Origin: Ricinus communis
Taxonomy: Eukaryota; Streptophyta; Magnoliopsida; Malpighiales; Euphorbiaceae
NCBI RefSeq assembly: GCF_019578655.1
Contig: NC_063263.1
Coordinates: 3,658,001 to 3,722,000 of the forward strand
Reading direction: 5' to 3'
DNA: 64,000 nt
Below the pieces are notes generated by a model, which was not told the origin of the DNA, searched no databases, and was given only the letters and a program-made list of their open reading frames with translations. The first letter of the stretch is position 1; each line of letters starts with the position of its first letter. Shown piece after piece: positions 21,621-34,851 of the stretch. A program made the position numbers and the translations under genes.

Positions 21621-24600
21621 GCTACGATCTGTTTCTGGTGTAATCCAAAAGAGCTAACTCAGCTAATTTAAAGATCCAAAAGAGTAGAAAGACCCCCATG
21701 GCAAGAGGCCGCTTGTGTCTTAACTTGAGGATCTGTCTATGCTTTGAGTTTACAGCATGAGGATTATGCCATGAACAGCTCTCGGCTCCTTTTAGAAGAG
21801 ACGCAAATGACATGTAAAAGAAAAAGAAGACGCAAATGGTCCAGGATGTTTTCGGGGTTGCTCAACCATGCAATAAGATACCTCTTCTGTTTCATATTAA
21901 TTGATATTTTCTTAGTATTTTACTTAAATTAAGAAAGTATTTAATGTAGTTAATTGAAGAAAAAATAGCTAAATAAAACTAAATTATATTTTTATGTATA
22001 TTTTTAAAATTTATTATACCTTTCTATTGACTTATAGAATTTATAAAAATTAATTATAAATAAGATTAATATAAAAATAAAATAAAAAATATATATTAAT
22101 ATTGTATTCGATACATAAATTAGAATGGAAGGAATCATTCACCAAAATAAAAGAGAATAGAGGGAATAATGTTTTGCTAATTAATTAGAATATTCAAATT
22201 TAAAAACACAAATCTTTTAACTAAAATATATTTTGCAAAACCTTAACATGGAGAGAGATAATTAGTTGGCCGAATGCATACGTGGCTATAGAAGGGTGGC
22301 TTGTATATGTGCATGTATACACGCTTTTTATATATCTAAATCTCCAAATTTAAACTTTATTTTTTATTTTTAATAAATTTTTTTTATCATAATTATAAAT
22401 TTTGATGTCATTTTGAATATACCCACTCTTCAAATTATAGTATTTTTTAAAGAAATTTTATAAAATATGATATGTGCATCACATAATCGCTACATTTTAA
22501 ATACATGTCAACTAAGATTGATGGGAGAAAGAGGTATGGAGATTTAGGATTCTAAAAAAACTAGTTCAGATAGTCATATGAACTAGACAAAAATTCAAGT
22601 GGCTAATTGACTATTTTCAAAAAGTTCAAGAGACTACGTATGTATTTGGTAGTATTCTTTTAATATTTATACAAGTCAATTCTATATAGTGTTTGTCTTA
22701 CACGCGTTCCTAGTAACAACAAAATTGGATTTATATTATTCAAAAGAACTAGTTTAGATGGCTATAAGAGCCAAATAAAAATTCAAATGGTCAAGTATCT
22801 CAATAAGTTCAAGGGGCCATAAATGCACTCGACCTAATTAGTTTGTAAGCTGAATGACTAGAATCTAGAAGTATGTAAATGTTTGATTAAATAAAGAAAA
22901 AGGCGAAAACTATCTTCCTATTAAATTTAGTAAAAATCTTATGTTTAAAATTTAAATTTAATTACATATAATACTCTCTCACTTCAATACAGCTGATAGC
23001 TGATGGTTGATTACTGGTAGCTGATAACTGATAGCTAATAGCTAATGGCCGATAAATTAAACCATTGGTAAAATTTTATTAATGGTTGTTGTGAGTATAT
23101 TAAATGACCATTGATGATATAATTTATAGTTAAATATATTTTATTTTATTATATTATATTTAATGATACAAATTAATAAAAATAACTTATAAATAAAAAT
23201 AAAGTGACAAAATATCATAAAAAAGGTAAAAAAAAATATTCATGTAATAGAATTGAGTTTATATTGATAATAAGATTAAAACAAGATATCTTTTTAAACT
23301 AATATAAATAATAAATTTAAAAAAGTAAGAAAAATAAAAAATATGATACTAACCAAATATTTAATAAAAAAGCATAAAATGTGTTTTGCACTAAATGAGG
23401 ATTAAATCATGGTCTCTAAGTTTTTCCAGTAGTTATTTTAACACCACGCTAATGTCTTATTTTTTCTTTAGGCTCACATTCATTTTCTCACATCGGTTGC
23501 ATATAAATATTAATTATCTCACTCATTATAATTTTAAAAATTAAAAAATATTTAAATGTTAAAATAATAATAAAATTATTTTTTATAGTAAATTTATCTT
23601 TAAATATACATATTTAAGACTTATGAAATTTATATTGATTAGTTATATAAATATCAATAAATAAATCTAATATATTGTTAAAGAAAATTAAAATTCATCT
23701 ATTTTGTAAAATTATATTAATATAATTAAATAATTAACAATAGACAATAATTTTAATAGAAACTTTGTAGTATATATGAACTATTCTTTTTTTTCTTACT
23801 TTAATAAATCATAAAATTAAATCTTTTAATTCTAATATTATATTTAGATTAAGATATCTAAAATATACTTAAGGCATTATCATTATTCATGATAAGTATA
23901 ATTAAATGGAAGCTTGATAATTTACTTTTATATAAGTTTTAAAATATAAAAAAATTATCAATATTATTATTAAAAATTTTAAAAAGCTTTTATGTTTAAA
24001 TCATGCCAATTATTTTGAAATTATTATTAAAGTTTAATGATGAGCTAATAAGTTATTACTTTAGATAATATGCATTGCTCATTGCAAAATTGAATAAATA
24101 AATTTTAATTGTATTTTTTATTATTTATTATTACAAATTAAATATATAAATAAATAACTTTTCATACACGTGTTATGTACATGAATATTAATAATCGAAC
24201 TTGTTAAAACACTTTTCTGTCAGTCTAATCCTAATATAAGTGTTATATTTTTATTTTAGTTTAAAATTCAACTGAAGATAATAAATTTCATAATTTTTCT
24301 ATATAACTGAAATTCTACTTTAAAAACCATATATTCCTGTTTTTTAAGGAAATATCTCATTAGTAAACTTAATAAAATTATATAAAGTTTTAATTAAGAG
24401 ATTATTAATTATAATTATATATATAATAATTTAGTAATTTAAATTCATTATTCATTATTGCTGATAAAATAAAATATAATTATTTTTAAAGTTTAAAATT
24501 ATGAAAAAGTTTAATATAGTCCTTAGACAACAATATTGATGTAATTATCATTCTTTCTTTTTAAATAGATTGATCCATGTATTATATTTATAAATTCGTT

Positions 24601-24690
24601 AACTAAACTATTAGATTTGATCAAGATAAAAGCTTATCAAATTCATAAAATTTTAATACTAATACTAATACTACTGCTCATACTGTTGCT
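21621..24690. other. AT-rich intergenic region with MITE traces
   Basis: No gene. At about 22988-23052 lies a run of degenerate GCTGATAGCTGAT units, the kind of subterminal repeat found in hAT-like or other non-autonomous elements, followed by very AT-rich sequence to about 24650. At 24655-24699 a short ACT/GCT-type microsatellite marks the target of the next element. Paired ends for an element at 22.9 kb could not be fixed. Confidence 0.4.
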
Positions 24691-24699
24691 GCTTCTACT

Positions 24700-26184
24700 A
24701 GGGTTATAAATGAGCTGAGCTGTTCACGAGCTACTCGAAGTTCAGTTTCGTAAAAGTTCGTTCGAGTTCGTTCATCAGGATAAACGAGCCGAGCTCGAGC
24801 TTCATTTTCGAGCTCGTTTATTAAACAAGTCGAGCTTGAGCTTAGTAGTGCTCCACTCATTTGAGTTTACGAGTTGGCTCGTTAAGGAGCTCACAAGTTA
24901 GCTCGTTTAATGAGCTCGCGAGGTGGCTCGTTAAAGAGCTCACGAGCTGGTTCGTGCATTAGATCAATAAATAAATAAATAAGTAATATATTCTAATTGA
25001 AAGAGCAAAAGAAATAAATAGACCATAAGAACTCAATTTTATTATATTAAAGTAACAACATATACCAACAAATTAGGTTTTAATTATAAATATTTTAATT
25101 TAATAATTTTAGTATTACTTAAGAAAGTGCTAGTTTAATATAATATTGTTAATTAAGTTGGCATTTAATTATGTAAATTTAATTATTATTAATGTCTTAT
25201 CAATTTATTTTTTTTATCATAAATTAATTTAGATAGAATAATAAAATAAAAACTATGTATGAAAATAATATAGTTTTATGTATAATACAATTAATTTAAA
25301 TTAACATAAACTACGTTGCTTTACTATAAAACTACGTAGTTTTAGTATTGAATAAATAAGCAAATATTATATAAATGCTTAAAGATATTACTATAAAACT
25401 ACGTAGTTTTAGTGTTGAATAAACAAACATATATTATATAAATGTTCAAAGATATTTAAAAATTATAGTCAATCCATTTATAAATTAACGAAACATGGGT
25501 AAATATTTTTACAATATGGTTAATATAAAGCTTATAAATAGGGTAAGAACTTTATAAATTAACATAAAAGTATCCTAGTCTTATTGATAAAGAAAAGTTA
25601 CTCGAGTAAGAATTGTTATAAATTAACATGAGTAAATATCTTTATAATATATTTAATGTGAAGCTTATGAAGCTAGGCTCGACTCATTTACATATCTAGT
25701 CCTAACTAAATTATATATTGATTTGGAACGAGTTTGAGATAGAATTCTATGGAGTTTGTTGAATTCTTTCTCTTTTCTTTTATCAAGAACTTGATTTAAT
25801 TATTTTAGTTTCTAAATTTATATTTATATTTTGCTTTTGTTGTATAATTTATTTATAATTGTAAAATTTACAGTTACATATTTAGTAAAATCAAGCTTGC
25901 TTAACGAGTTTGAAATCGAATTGAGCCCGAGCTTAGCTTATCTATATAAGTACCGAGCTAATAACGAGTCGAGCTCGAGTTCAGCTCGTTTATATGTACT
26001 ATCAAACTAATTATAAAAGGGCTCAAATCGTACTCGAACATATCAAAATTACAATGATCTGAGCTCGAGCTCTAAAAACATAAAAAAATTATCAAGCTCG
26101 AATCGAGCTCGATCTCAGTTAGATTTTTGTGAGCCGAGCCTAAACATTAAAAAGCTTGGCTCGACTCGGTTCATTTGCATCCTA
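24700..26184. mobile_element. hAT-like non-autonomous element with CTCGAG-rich ends
   Basis: The left part (from AGGGTTATAAATGAGC, about 24700-24960) and the right part (about 25900-26184, ending TTCATTTGCATCCTA) are inverted relatives, both rich in GAGCTCGAG and GGCTCG words that are typical of a widespread plant repeat family. The flanks CTTCTACT (24692-24699) and CTCCTACT (26185-26192) match at seven of eight bases, as expected for a hAT-type 8-bp target duplication, although the target sits in an ACT/GCT microsatellite, which weakens that argument. The AT-rich core has no transposase. Confidence 0.65.
25317..25452. repeat. Tandem pair with perfect palindrome AAAACTACGTAGTTTT
   Basis: Two units of about 70 bp, each containing the 16-bp perfect palindrome AAAACTACGTAGTTTT (near 25327 and 25396) followed by nearly the same TATTATATAAATG stretch. 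It lies in the core of the hAT-like element. Confidence 0.7.
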
Positions 26185-26507
26185 CTCCTACTGCTATTGC
26201 TAATAAATTATATTTGCTTAATATTATTTTAAATTTATATTTTACAACTAATATTGGAATTCTAACAAAGTTGGAATCTGCTCCTATTGTTACTGTTATA
26301 TGAAGGCTCCTCTTAAAATTAAATAAAACTTTTAATTGATTTTTTTTTTTTGTATTTATGAGTAAAGAAAGATATTATTAGTAAAGAATTTTTAACTTTT
26401 GAATTTTATTCAATTTCTTTTTTTTAAATGAAAAATATAAATGAAAAGAAATAAAAATAAAAATGGAGGAGAATTTGAAAAGAAAAAAAAAATATATTCA
26501 TAACCAC

Positions 26508-27938
26508 TGAACGGGTTGTCGAAGCTCTTCAAAATAAATTACTAATTTTCCTAAACTAACTTGTAGAAATAGTGAAACCAGGTCGAATCCCAAGGGAACC
26601 AATATGGATAGCTTCTCAAAGTAAAATAAAAATGGGGGGATTTTGAATGTTTGAATCAAAATATTAATAAACAGAAAATAATGAAGGCTGAATATTAAAG
26701 TCAATCTTAACAAATTTCCAATTCAAGAGTGCTAATTCCATCCAATTGTAATCATGATCATAGGCTAAAATATCAATTCTTCTATTCAAGTACTTAGTTT
26801 ACTTATTCGAAAAAGCTGCAACAAGTGTAATTCTCCTAATATAATTGACTCAAACCCAACATCCAAATCAAAACTTACCATTAATCATCTTGGCATGATA
26901 GCGTTCCATATCAACTTAATGATAGCATTAAGAATAATGAGAAGGACTAAACCAATATTAATTAATTGAGATAACTGCAATTGAATTAACCTTGTTCCTT
27001 TATTTCCCTAGAGCCTATCATGCAAGCTATGTAATTTGAAAAAGCCGCAATCACACACACATGAGCTAGCTCCTTGCTACTTGTGTCAATCGTTCATGAC
27101 AATTACGGATCACAAACTCAAAGTTTAGCAATAGAAAAATTAATATCAAAGTTGAGTCGTCAGTTCAATCAATATCAAAAATTCATAAATAATAAAAATA
27201 AGAAATAAAGAATACTTGAATTAAAGAAGAATTCTGTTAAGCACAAAACCTCACAAAAACACAATTAGAATTTATTCACTCGTGAATTAGAAACTAGAAA
27301 CTTAACACACATGGTGGAGTAAGAATTCACAAGAAAATAATTGTAGGGAATAGAAGAAGAAGAAGAATAAGAATAATTAAAAGTACTTCCAACTGTCCTT
27401 ATATAGGAAGTAAAACCCTAAACCCTAATAAAAGAATCATTATAAAAAAGAAATAAACTTTCTATATGATTTTATCCCTATAAGGAAAGATAAAAAAAGA
27501 GTAATCTAAACAAATTAAATCCTAAATACATGGGAGAAAGTTCTCTTTATCCAACACTTCCAAAAATAAAGGAAATTAACTAAAGATGGGTCCACCACAA
27601 ATTTATCTTTGAAAAATTCGATGCTCTCTTTTGCAAGTTTCAGCAGCTCATGGGTTGTAAGGCGTGGTCACGCCTTATCGACAATGGTCTTCTTTACAGA
27701 TTTTTGCGGAGCTCATGGGTTGTAAGGCGTGGTCACGCCTTAATGATCTTCTATGCAGATTTTTGCATTTCCTCCAAAAGACTTGGTTTTTGACAAGTGA
27801 TGAATTAAAACATGTCTTTAGGCTGAATTTTGCTCAATCCTTGATATTTCATCACCTAAGTCAGAATAAACAGAATTTTCATAATTAAGTACATTATTTA
27901 ATCAAATCGTAAGGGAATTAAACACAATAAGAATAACT
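26508..27938 (-). repeat. 3' LTR of the Athila element
   Basis: 1431 bp, starting TGAACGGGTTG and closely matching 37408-38835 with scattered substitutions and small indels, roughly a few percent by eye. It contains two hairpin units, TAAGGCGTGGTCACGCCTTA, at 27658-27677 and 27723-27742. The inner end stops at AACT rather than the usual CA (plus strand), and a weak polypurine tract on the minus strand (about 27967-27958) lies some 20 bp away, so this border is uncertain by about 20 bp. Confidence 0.8.
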
Positions 27939-28723
27939 ATTTATGACCTATTAAAAATTTCCACATACCTAATTTATGCTTGTCCTCAAGCATACCTCAA
28001 TTCAACATACCAATTCTCCTTTTAACCTTCCTTTCATCTCTTTTAATCTTTTCAAATACCAAATAAGTTAAACATACATCAATGAGCTGAATAGTAATGA
28101 AAATCAAGAGATTAGCACTCATAGGATAAAGTTTGTAAAAAGAACAAGTATCTCAATAATTCGTCAAAATCAAAGCAACAAGACTTAACACCCTAATATG
28201 GTTTCACTCAATACTATCCAAGTGTTTAGGGTGCATTTGCTCTCAGGATCAAAACATAGCATGTTATTACCATAAGCTTGCTAATGAATCAAGTCTCCAC
28301 CACTACACATGAATTAGACGCAAAAATCAAAGGGACTTCACGAGGGTTGTAACGGGGCTTAGGAAAGGGTGTGATAAAAGGAAGAACTTAAATGTTTCAT
28401 TATCAAGACAAAAAGGTTAGATTCCTGCATGATAATTTATGCCACATGACCATGAAACATACTACAAATTTTTTTTAAATTTGATAATACATTCCCACAT
28501 TTTATATGAATACTAAGAACTTATGAAGAGTAACAATTTAATTCAGTATATTTGATGAATACTTCTTCAATTCTCCTCTTTCATGAAAGGAATAGATATC
28601 AACTCTTTTTTTCTCTTTTTCTTCCTTCTCTTTCCCCCTTCTTTTTTTTTTGAATAAATAAAAAATAATGGAAATGAAATGGAGAAGTCAAAATCGTTAA
28701 AACAAAACAGAAGATGTTTTAAA

Positions 28724-28902
28724 ACAAGGCGTGGTCACGCCTTATAAGAAACGAGCTTTTGTAAAATTAATAGTAGTTTTCAAAACAAAACAAGAGATGT
28801 TTGGAAACTAGGCGTGGCCATGCCTTATAAGAAACGAGCTTCTGTAACAAATTCTGTTAACGCTTTTGGTAGAGCTATAAAAAGGCGTGGTCATGCCTTA
28901 TC
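28724..28902. repeat. Hairpin repeats AAGGCGTGGTCACGCCTT outside the LTR
   Basis: Three copies of the hairpin motif also found in the LTR: a perfect one at 28726-28743 and two imperfect ones near 28810-28827 and 28882-28900. The first two are followed by the same ATAAGAAACGAGCTT sequence. They lie between the integrase end and the 3' LTR. Confidence 0.7.
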
Positions 28903-29030
28903 CAGATTAGCCTCCTGCCCAAAAAAAAAATTGAACTTCTTTATTAAAAAAAGAAAAATATTAGAAAATAAAATAAATTTAGTGAAAGAAAATAAAAGGT
29001 ATGAATAAAATGAAGAAAGCATTTGGGTTG

Positions 29031-29774
29031 CCTCCCAATAGCGCAATTCATTTAACGTCGTTTTGCTCGACGGCGTGAGGAAACATTTCAGGCATCCAGA
29101 TAAGTAGGGTAATCCAAGGGGAAACTATCGAGACATAGAATAATTTCGCCCTCTTGGAAGATTTTCAATCTATGACCATTTACTTTGAAGATTTTGTTCA
29201 AATCCAAGCTTTTAATTTCCATTGCACCATAGTGGAACAAATTAGTAACAACAAATGGACTGATCCATCGAGAATGAAACTTACCAGGCATAAGCTTCAA
29301 TCGAGAATTATATAAGAATACTTTTTGACCAATCTCAAATTGTTTCCTAATAAGAATATTATCGTGGAGTAATTTGGACTTCTCTTTGTAAATTCTTGAA
29401 TTCTCATAGGCATCTAATCGCAACTCCTCTAATTCTTGCAATTGCAGTAGCCTTGACATTCCAGCTTTATCCATGTTCATGTTGCATTAACGAACTACCA
29501 AATAGGCCTTATGCTTAATTTCTACCGGTAAATGGCATGCTTTTCCGAAGACTAACCGATAAGAGGACATTCCTATGGGATTTTTGTAAGCTGTGCAGTA
29601 TGCCTAAAGAGCATCATCTAAACAAATACTCCAATCCTTTCTTCCTGGATTCACCATTTTTTTCAAGATGGATTTAACTTCTCTATTGGAAACTTCAGCT
29701 TGTCCATTGGTTTGAGGATGATATGCGGTGGCTGTTCTGTGATTTACTCCGTACTTCTTCATTAAAGCTGCAAT
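29031..29774 (-). pseudogene. Athila integrase, C-terminal part
   Basis: Continues the integrase interrupted by the solo LTR. Just inside the junction the minus frame reads a [17 protein letters not shown] motif (near 29740-29690), which holds the catalytic Glu of the DDE triad. Further stops occur near 29610 and 29485. The last frame (29480-29088) has KVFLYNSRLKLMPGKFHSRW and IFKVNGHRLKIFQEGE, the usual C-terminal tail of Ty3/gypsy integrases. Confidence 0.8.
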
Positions 29775-29779
29775 CGATC

Positions 29780-32710
29780 TGTCACGACCCCACCCGTGGG
29801 CCCGTGACCGGCACTAGGGAATGGGTAGGCGTAAGGCCACCGAAACCCGTAGTAAGCCTGACACTCACTGATTTAAACAAATCTCATCTCAAATTAATAT
29901 TAATAAAGCCACAAATTATCTTAAATGCTACATTTTACATAATTTAATCGATGCCTCGGAAGAACTAGGCGAGACTCAAACTCGAAAAATTTACAACTGA
30001 TACATCTACTATTACTACCGCGGAGAATCTAAGATTTACCAATTTACATACCAAATCAAATACATCACCCGATGATGAAGGAGTTCAGTTTGAATAAGAG
30101 TCGCGCGAGAACTAATACTGAAATCTGAAAAAAGCAGTAAAAATGAGGCTCGGTCTAGAGTGAGTTAAAATCAAATAATCCGGGGACTATTGCATTCTTC
30201 TCGGAAAACATAGATTATTCAAATCAATGTATCAACCATGCACGTAAATACAAATCACATTATAATCAAATACCATAATAAATAAATAAATAAAAATATA
30301 TATTTACTTTTACGGGACCGGTGGCTCGGTAGAACCCTAAACCCCAAAATCTAGTAGCCATTCGGCTCTCTTAATCCAATAAGATCGGGCGCCCCGAGAG
30401 CAATGCTTGACCGGGGACCTTACCTCCGGTCAGTCACTTAAGTATCCAAATAAGAAATCTAGTAGCCATTCGGCTCTCTTAATCCAATAAGACTGGCGCC
30501 CGAGAGCAATGCTCGACCAGGGACCTTACCTCCACCGGTCACTTAAGTATCCAAATAAGCCGGCCTTGAGAGCAATGCTCGACCGGGGACCTTACCTCCC
30601 GGCGAATTTACACAAATCAGCCCAGAGAGCCATGCTCGACCGGGGCAAACCCATAAATATCTTATTACATGTCCATGATCATTACGACGGTGTGCACGTG
30701 GTCCTGATGTAACCCATCAGGCGGCATGTTCTACAAGCCACATTTCCCAAATCGCAATCACCACATTTAATAAATATTATTGTCTAAAGAAGTCATTCAA
30801 CTATATCAAAATAACGATTAACAATTTTAAAGTAAGACATCATGCAACTCATGTGGAAAACTGATAATATTTGATATTATTATAACATTACTAATAATAA
30901 TATTTATATTATCTTCAATAATCCAGTGAAGTTATTTATGTTGCGATACTAATAACCATATTATGCATAAACTTTCAAAATAACATATTAAATTCAAACT
31001 TAGCAATAGTGCAACGATTAAGTGACTTTAACTCACAGGTTTGGCGACCTCCTAGCTCTGCTCCGGTGCCTCGGTAGGAGCGAGCCGAAGAACTGACAAT
31101 CTAGTCACGGAAAATAATTTATCAAAACGATGAAACAATTACAATAGATCCTAGGTCTAGATTCCTAGGACTGACTGTCTAAGAATCTCGACTCAGGAAC
31201 TACCGAAAATTCGGCAGAACCTCCCCTACAACACGAACATTACCCCCCGTAAAAAACGGGTCCAGGACCTGCTAGAAAAACACTCCAAATGTCCAACACT
31301 TTAAACAACGGGAGTCGGGTCCCCAAACTTCACTATTTCCCGACTCCGCCACACAGCACAAAAACACGACTATGGCAGGCAAACTGACAAACAATTATTT
31401 ATGACTCATAAATATCATCAAATACTCAATATAACCCAATAAACACAAATTTAAAATCAAAGGATTTCTAAGATCAACGGCCAGAGAAAATTACCGAGAC
31501 GCTCGATCGCTCGGTCGACTCTCGGAGTCCGATCGACGATCCGAACACACCATCGGACTCACAATGACGCGGCGGCGGCGATCCCCGCTTCGATTTTCCG
31601 ATCCGACACCCGATCATCCGGAGAGATTTGCGGACGATCTCGACCGTCGATTCGCAAACGGCCGATCGCCACGAAACCAGTTGCCATCGCGAAGCTTGAG
31701 CCGAGGAGAGTCGGGATACGTCCTCCGATCGTCCATCCTCCGGCCGGATCTCGTCGGAAAAACCCAAAAACGCCGGCCGCCACCATTTTCTCTCTCCATC
31801 GGATCTTCCGTTTTCGGCCACCACTGTCGACACCGGCCGCCAAAACAAAGCCGAGGGCCGAGAGGAGTCGATCGGCACCAAGATCGTGACCACCGACGCC
31901 GAAATGCTGCAGACGGCAAGTAAGCTTCGGCCATCTTTCTCCTCATGAGGCTGCCGCTGCCGTGGTGCCGCCCTGCCATGCCACGCTGTGGGCCACCTCG
32001 GCCGGACGGTGCCACACGCCAGCCTCCTTCCTCCGCGCTCTCTCTCTCCCCCCGACATCTCTCTTCCTCCCTTCTTCTTCCCCGACTTCCATTCCTTTCA
32101 ATATCGACATTAGGCCCCCGAACTTTTCCTTATTGCAATTTGATCCCTCAACTTTCTTAATTACTTACAATTTCATCCCGCAGAATTCCAATTTGACCCC
32201 CAAACTTCTTTTTAGCCTTTCAATTAAGCCCTTAACTAATTAATTTGGGCCAAATTAGAATTCGAAAATACACAATTCATGAAATACCCCTGACCGACAT
32301 ATTTATTTACAAAAATACCAAACTCACAAATTTCCATTAAAACCCCATAAAAATAACATTATACTTTTAATCCTTATTCCAAAATAAATTTCCAATTTAG
32401 TCCTAACACACAATTAAATTAAATTAAATAATCAATTCCCAACTTAAAATTTAATACTACTAATCAATTATAAAACAAATTTTTTTTTTTCCAAAATTCT
32501 TTTATAAAAACATCCCTTACAATTTCTACCATAATTTTCCAATATATAATTTTACTTATATAAATATGCATTTGGAAAAATTTTGAATAACTAAATAAAA
32601 AATATAATTTATTCCTCAAATAATTTATTTAATTAACTCTTTAAAAATCAAACTAATTGGATATGGAAAAATAATTCATTATTAAACATAAAAAAATTCG
32701 GGGTATTACA
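29780..32710 (-). mobile_element. Solo LTR (2931 bp) nested in the Athila integrase
   Basis: The insert begins TGTCACGACCCC and ends GGGGTATTACA, and is bounded by the direct repeat CGATC at 29775-29779 and 32711-32715. The integrase frame on both sides joins across it. No primer site, gag or pol is inside, so this is an LTR left by recombination. Read on the minus strand it starts TGTAATACCCCGAATTTTT, a usual start of long chromovirus (Tekay/Del-like) LTRs, which is the basis for the strand. It holds four GAGAGCAATGCTCGACC-type repeats (about 30396-30650) and a GC-rich block (31490-32060) that creates long but meaningless open frames. Confidence 0.8.
30340..30655. repeat. Irregular direct repeats within the solo LTR
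   Basis: Copies of a GAGAGCAATGCTCGACCGGG core begin near 30396, 30501, 30567 and 30624. The first two are also preceded by the same AGTAGCCATTCGGCTCTCTT sequence, giving one unit of about 105 bp and shorter later units. Confidence 0.75.
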
Positions 32711-32715
32711 CGATC

Positions 32716-33565
32716 TATTGTAAAAATAGGTTCCTTGATCACTGACGATTACTCTTGGAATCCCAAACCTGTTAAAGATGTTAGCCTTAATAAAACCTAC
32801 AACAACTTGAGAATCATCAGTTCTGGTGGCTTTAGCTTCCACCCATTTTGATACATAATCTACAACCAAAAGTATATATGAAAAACCACAAGAAGGGGGT
32901 AGAGGACCCATAAAATCGATTCCCCATACATCAAATATTTCACAGGTGAGAATCGGAACTTGAGGCATTTCATTCTTCCGAGTTAGTGCTCCTACTTTTT
33001 GACATCTCTCACAACTTTTGCAAAATTGATATGCATCTTTAAACAAAGTTTCCCAATGTAAACCACAATCTAAGATTTTCCTAGCAGTTTGTCTAGGTCC
33101 AAAGTGTCCTCCACATGCATAATCATGGCTAAAGGCTAAAATAGATTGGAATTCATTTTCAGGCACACATCTCCTAATCACTAGATCGGAATAAAATTTC
33201 CATAAGAAGGGCTCATCCCAAACATAATACTTAGACTCACTCTTTATTTTTGCTTTCCTAGACTTACTAAGACAATGAGGTAGATTTCTTGTGACTAAGT
33301 AATTGACCATGTCTGCATACCAAGGAATCATACCCTTAAGTTGGAACAAATGTTCATCAGGAAAGTTGTCATTGAAAGGTAGGTCATCTTCTTCCCTTAT
33401 CAACCTACTCAAATGGTCCACAACAGAATTCTCCACTCCTTTTCTATCTTTGATGTTCAAGTTAAATTCTTGAAGAAGCAAAATCCACCGAATTAGCCTT
33501 GGTTTTGATTCTTTCTTTGCTAAAAGATACTTCAAAGCTGCATGATCAGAATACACAATAACTTT
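32716..33565 (-). pseudogene. Athila RNase H end and integrase N-terminal part
   Basis: The frame 33556-32648 covers the end of RNase H ([20 protein letters not shown]), the integrase zinc finger ([10 protein letters not shown], then [11 protein letters not shown]) and the first part of the catalytic core with [14 protein letters not shown] and [12 protein letters not shown] motifs, that is the two Asp residues of the DDE triad. The last residues of that frame are read into the solo LTR and are not genuine. Confidence 0.85.
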
Positions 33566-33960
33566 AGAACCAAGTACATAAGATCAAAATTTATCCAAAG
33601 CAAAGACAATTGATAAAAGCTCCTTTTCTGTCGTGGAGTAATTGCATTGGGCAGAATTTAGCATCCTGGAAGCATAATATATGACATGACTTTTCTTCTC
33701 AATCTGCTGCCCTAGAACTGCTCACACTGTATAATTGCTTGCATCGTACATGATTTCAAAAGGTAAATCTTATTGAGGTGGTTGAATAATAGGTGTGCTT
33801 GTCAATGAATCTTTGAGTTTTACAAATGCCTCTCTGCATTCTTTCCCAAACTCGAATTGAACTTCTTTTTGCAGTAAATTTATCAATGGCAAAGCGATCT
33901 TGGAGAAATCCTTGATAAATCTGTGATAAAATCCTGTATGTCCTAGAAAAGAGCACACTT
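33566..33960 (-). pseudogene. Athila RNase H, N-terminal part
   Basis: Frame 33958-33770 gives FLGHTGFYHRFIKDFSKIAL and FGKECREAFVKLKDSLTSTP, the usual link between reverse transcriptase and RNase H. After that, SHVIYYASRMLNSAQCNYST (about 33690-33630) is the RNase H core. Stops lie near 33725 and 33585, so this section is broken. Confidence 0.75.
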
Positions 33961-34123
33961 CCCTAACATTGGTAGGGTATGGTAAGTTTGCAATTATGTC
34001 TACTTTTACCTTATCAACCTCTATACCCTAGGAGGAGACCACATGCTCTAATACAATGCCTTGGGTGACCATAAAATGACACTTCTCATAATTTAAAACC
34101 AAGTTTGTCTCTATGCATCTCCT

Positions 34124-34840
34124 TCAAACTTTGGTTAAATTATCTAAACATTCATCAAATGAATCCTCATACGCAGTAAAGTCATCCATAAATACTTCAA
34201 TGCATTTCTCAATATATTCAGAAAAAAAACTCATCATCCATCTTTGAAACGTACCTGGGGCATTACAGAGGCCAAAAGGCATTCGCTTATAAGCATAGGT
34301 TCCAAAAAGATAAGTGAATGTTGTTTTTTCTTGATCTTCCTGTGCAATAGGAACTTGATAAAATCCTGAAAAGCCATCAAGAAAACAGAAGAAAGATTTG
34401 CCTGCCAATCATTCTAATATTTGGTCAATGAAAGGTAGGGGAAAATGATCTTTTCTAGTAACTTGATTAAGCTTCCTAAAATCTATACACATTCTCCAAC
34501 CATTTTGCACACGCATTGGTACAAGTTCATTGTTCAAATTCCTTACCACAGTCATTCTAGTTTTCTTGGGGACAACATGAATCGGACTTACCCATTTGCT
34601 GTCTAAGATTGGGTAGATTATACCTGCATCCAACAGCTTGAGTATCTTTTTCATGACAACTTTTTTCATGGCTGGGTTCAGTCTCCTTTGTAGTTCCCTT
34701 GATGGTTTAGCATCATCCTCTAGCAAAATCCTATGCATGCAAATTGATGGACTAATGCCTTTTATGTCAGCCAAAGTCCAACCAATTGCAACCTTGTATT
34801 CCTTCAAAGCTTTAATCAATCTTCCTTCAAAGCTTTAATC
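34124..34840 (-). pseudogene. Athila reverse transcriptase
   Basis: Two adjacent frames in the same register (34819-34409 and 34408-34124) split by one stop. The first has WVSPIHVVPKKTRMTVV and GWRMCIDFRKLNQVTRKDHF; the second has MPFGLCNAPGTFQRWM and the active-site box IEVFMDDFTAY. The single stop falls just before the AGKSFFCFLDGFSGFYQV motif. Otherwise the domain is well kept, which fits a fairly recent insertion. Confidence 0.85.
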
Positions 34841-34851
34841 AATCTTCCTTC

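Noticed and set aside
27664..27888. Similar plus frames at 27664-27888 and 38568-38798 that look like a repeated small gene
   Set aside because: They are the two copies of the same LTR region; the similarity comes from the LTRs and the frames have no family features.
29723..29947. Plus frame of 74 codons across the solo LTR border
   Set aside because: It spans an insertion junction between integrase (opposite strand) and LTR sequence and is chance.
31474..32058. Long minus frame of 194 codons and overlapping plus frames
   Set aside because: It lies in the GC-rich block of the solo LTR, all frames there are open because of base composition, and the translation is Arg/Ser/Gly-rich without family features.
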